DNA from: JAMCQB01 sp947085305
Lineage (GTDB): Bacteria > Nitrospirota > Thermodesulfovibrionia > Thermodesulfovibrionales > UBA9159
NCBI GenBank assembly: GCA_947085305.1
Contig: CAMTVV010000142.1
Location: 1-5,406 of the forward strand
Length of the DNA stretch: 5,406 bases
Reading direction: 5' to 3'
Shown: positions 4,491 through 5,406 of the stretch, in pieces
Layout: the number at the start of each line of letters is the position of its first letter
How positions within the stretch are numbered: the first letter of the stretch is position 1
The notes under the pieces: generated by a model
Seen by the model: only the letters and a program-made list of their open reading frames with translations
Database searches by the model: none
What the model was told of the DNA's origin: nothing
Program-made: the position numbers and the translations under genes

Positions 4491-5406
4491 TGGTCTTCCT
4501 GAAGCTTGCGCTCAAGAACCTCAAGCGACACAGGACACGGAGCCTGCTTGCGCTCTTCGGCATTGCCACATCCGTTGCCGTGCTCTTCTCTATACTCTCC
4601 TTTAACAAGGGTTTTGAGAAGGGGCTTGCAAAAGAACTGGAGAGGACAGGAGTTCATTTCATGGTTGTGCCTTCGGGTTGCGCCCATGAGGTGGCTTCGC
4701 TTGTGCTCCATGGTGCGATCATCCCCAAATTTCTTGACATCACTGTTATGGATAAGATTGCCGCCATGGACGGCATTGAGTTCGCATCTCCGATCCTTGT
4801 GGCGCAGCTTCCTAACCAGGAAAAGGGAAGGGTGGACCTTGTCTACGGTGTTGAGATGTCCAGGGTCAGGCAGCTCAAGCCGCACTGGCAGATAGACGGC
4901 TCAGTGCCTGAAGATGACCAGGAGATCATCCTCGGTTCAGAAGTGGCCGGCCATATGCGGCTGAAGCCTGGAGATGTTCTTTCTTATCCGAATGTCAATG
5001 CAACGTTTAAGGTCGCCGGGGTACTTAAAAAAACAGGCAGTCAGGATGATGCCTTTATCTATATACCGGTAAAAACAGCGCAGATGATCTTCAAAAAACC
5101 CTCGGGAGCCACTGCCATAGGCGTAAAGGTAAAAGACCCGATATCTCTGACCATGATAACAGACAGTCTTTCGGAAAAGGTGCCGGGGATACAGATTGTG
5201 ACCATGAACCAGGTAATGAACAGCATCTCGTCGCTTGCCGCATCGGCAAAGGTGCTCAGCCTTTCGATTGCGATAATAGCGATCATCGTAAGTGCAGTGG
5301 GTGTTATGAACGCCATGCTCATGGCGGTATTTGAGAGGACGCAGGAAATCGGCATGATGCGGGCGATAGGGGCCTCCAGATTTGATATCTTCAGGATTAT
5401 CCTGAA
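4490..5406 (+). CDS. MacB/FtsX-type ABC transporter permease, 3' end outside window
   Basis: The first 305 residues of an inner-membrane permease of the MacB/LolC/FtsX superfamily are seen. Order: a basic N-terminus with KLALKNLKRHRTRSLLA (5-21), TM1 (about 19-37), a large periplasmic MacB-type core domain (about 40-250) with the segment GCAHEVASLVLHG (63-75), TM2 (about 256-280), then the cytoplasmic coupling segment FERTQEIGMMRAIGASRFDIF (281-301), typical of the superfamily. Two more membrane helices should follow beyond the edge, and probably an ATPase gene. Such mechanotransmission systems move lipoproteins, peptides or drugs, or activate envelope enzymes; the substrate cannot be read here. 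The ATG overlaps the stop of the lipoprotein gene, and the only near Shine-Dalgarno-like string (CAGG) is too close, so translational coupling is likely. Confidence 0.9.
   Translation, partial: MVFLKLALKNLKRHRTRSLLALFGIATSVAVLFSILSFNKGFEKGLAKELERTGVHFMVVPSGCAHEVASLVLHGAIIPKFLDITVMDKIAAMDGIEFASPILVAQLPNQEKGRVDLVYGVEMSRVRQLKPHWQIDGSVPEDDQEIILGSEVAGHMRLKPGDVLSYPNVNATFKVAGVLKKTGSQDDAFIYIPVKTAQMIFKKPSGATAIGVKVKDPISLTMITDSLSEKVPGIQIVTMNQVMNSISSLAASAKVLSLSIAIIAIIVSAVGVMNAMLMAVFERTQEIGMMRAIGASRFDIFRIIL

Noticed and set aside
4506..4895. A 129-codon plus-strand frame overlapping the permease start
   Set aside because: It is out of frame with the permease, which reads as a clear MacB/FtsX protein through the same bases; the alternative peptide has no coherent features.

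Overview
The window is a compact bacterial chromosomal segment with five protein genes, two of them cut by the window edges. No RNA gene, transposase or CRISPR array is seen. The futalosine menaquinone gene, the divergent UvrA, frequent AGG/AGA arginine codons and short 7-8 bp tandem repeats inside genes would fit an anaerobic or sulfur-cycling Gram-negative lineage such as Nitrospirota (Thermodesulfovibrio-like) or a deltaproteobacterial relative. This placement is an inference with low confidence. An outer-membrane-type lipoprotein and a MacB-like permease support a two-membrane cell.

Layout. Positions 1-2233 (minus strand) hold the N-terminal 744 residues of a divergent UvrA nucleotide-excision-repair ATPase; its end lies beyond position 1. 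Upstream of it on the same strand, with a 46-nt gap, is a small secreted and membrane-anchored protein (2280-2738) with a His/Cys-rich head like YHYH-type domains. An 84-bp divergent promoter region (2739-2822) separates this pair from mqnE (2823-4007, plus strand), the radical SAM aminofutalosine synthase of menaquinone biosynthesis. After a GC-rich palindromic intergenic repeat (4009-4042) comes a two-gene operon: a DUF4920-like OB-fold lipoprotein (4125-4490) overlapping by one base a MacB/FtsX-type ABC permease (4490 to the window end, partial).

Two unusual themes stand out. First, two highly conserved housekeeping genes carry in-frame low-complexity insertions made of 7- or 8-bp tandem repeats: a heptamer array in uvrA, a different heptamer array in mqnE, and a pair of opposed octamer arrays in mqnE that are partly complementary to each other. 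All are open in the frame used and sit at expected surface loops or linkers, so they look like tolerated repeat insertions, not gene breakage. Second, the two divergent genes have good promoter matches whose -10 boxes lie only 5-6 nt before the ATG, without a usable Shine-Dalgarno, and uvrA has a similarly placed -10 box. This predicts leaderless mRNAs, in contrast to the lipoprotein gene, which has a clear GAGGTG ribosome-binding site.

Functionally the segments are independent: DNA repair, an unknown envelope protein, quinone synthesis, and an envelope ABC system whose ATPase is probably just beyond the right edge.
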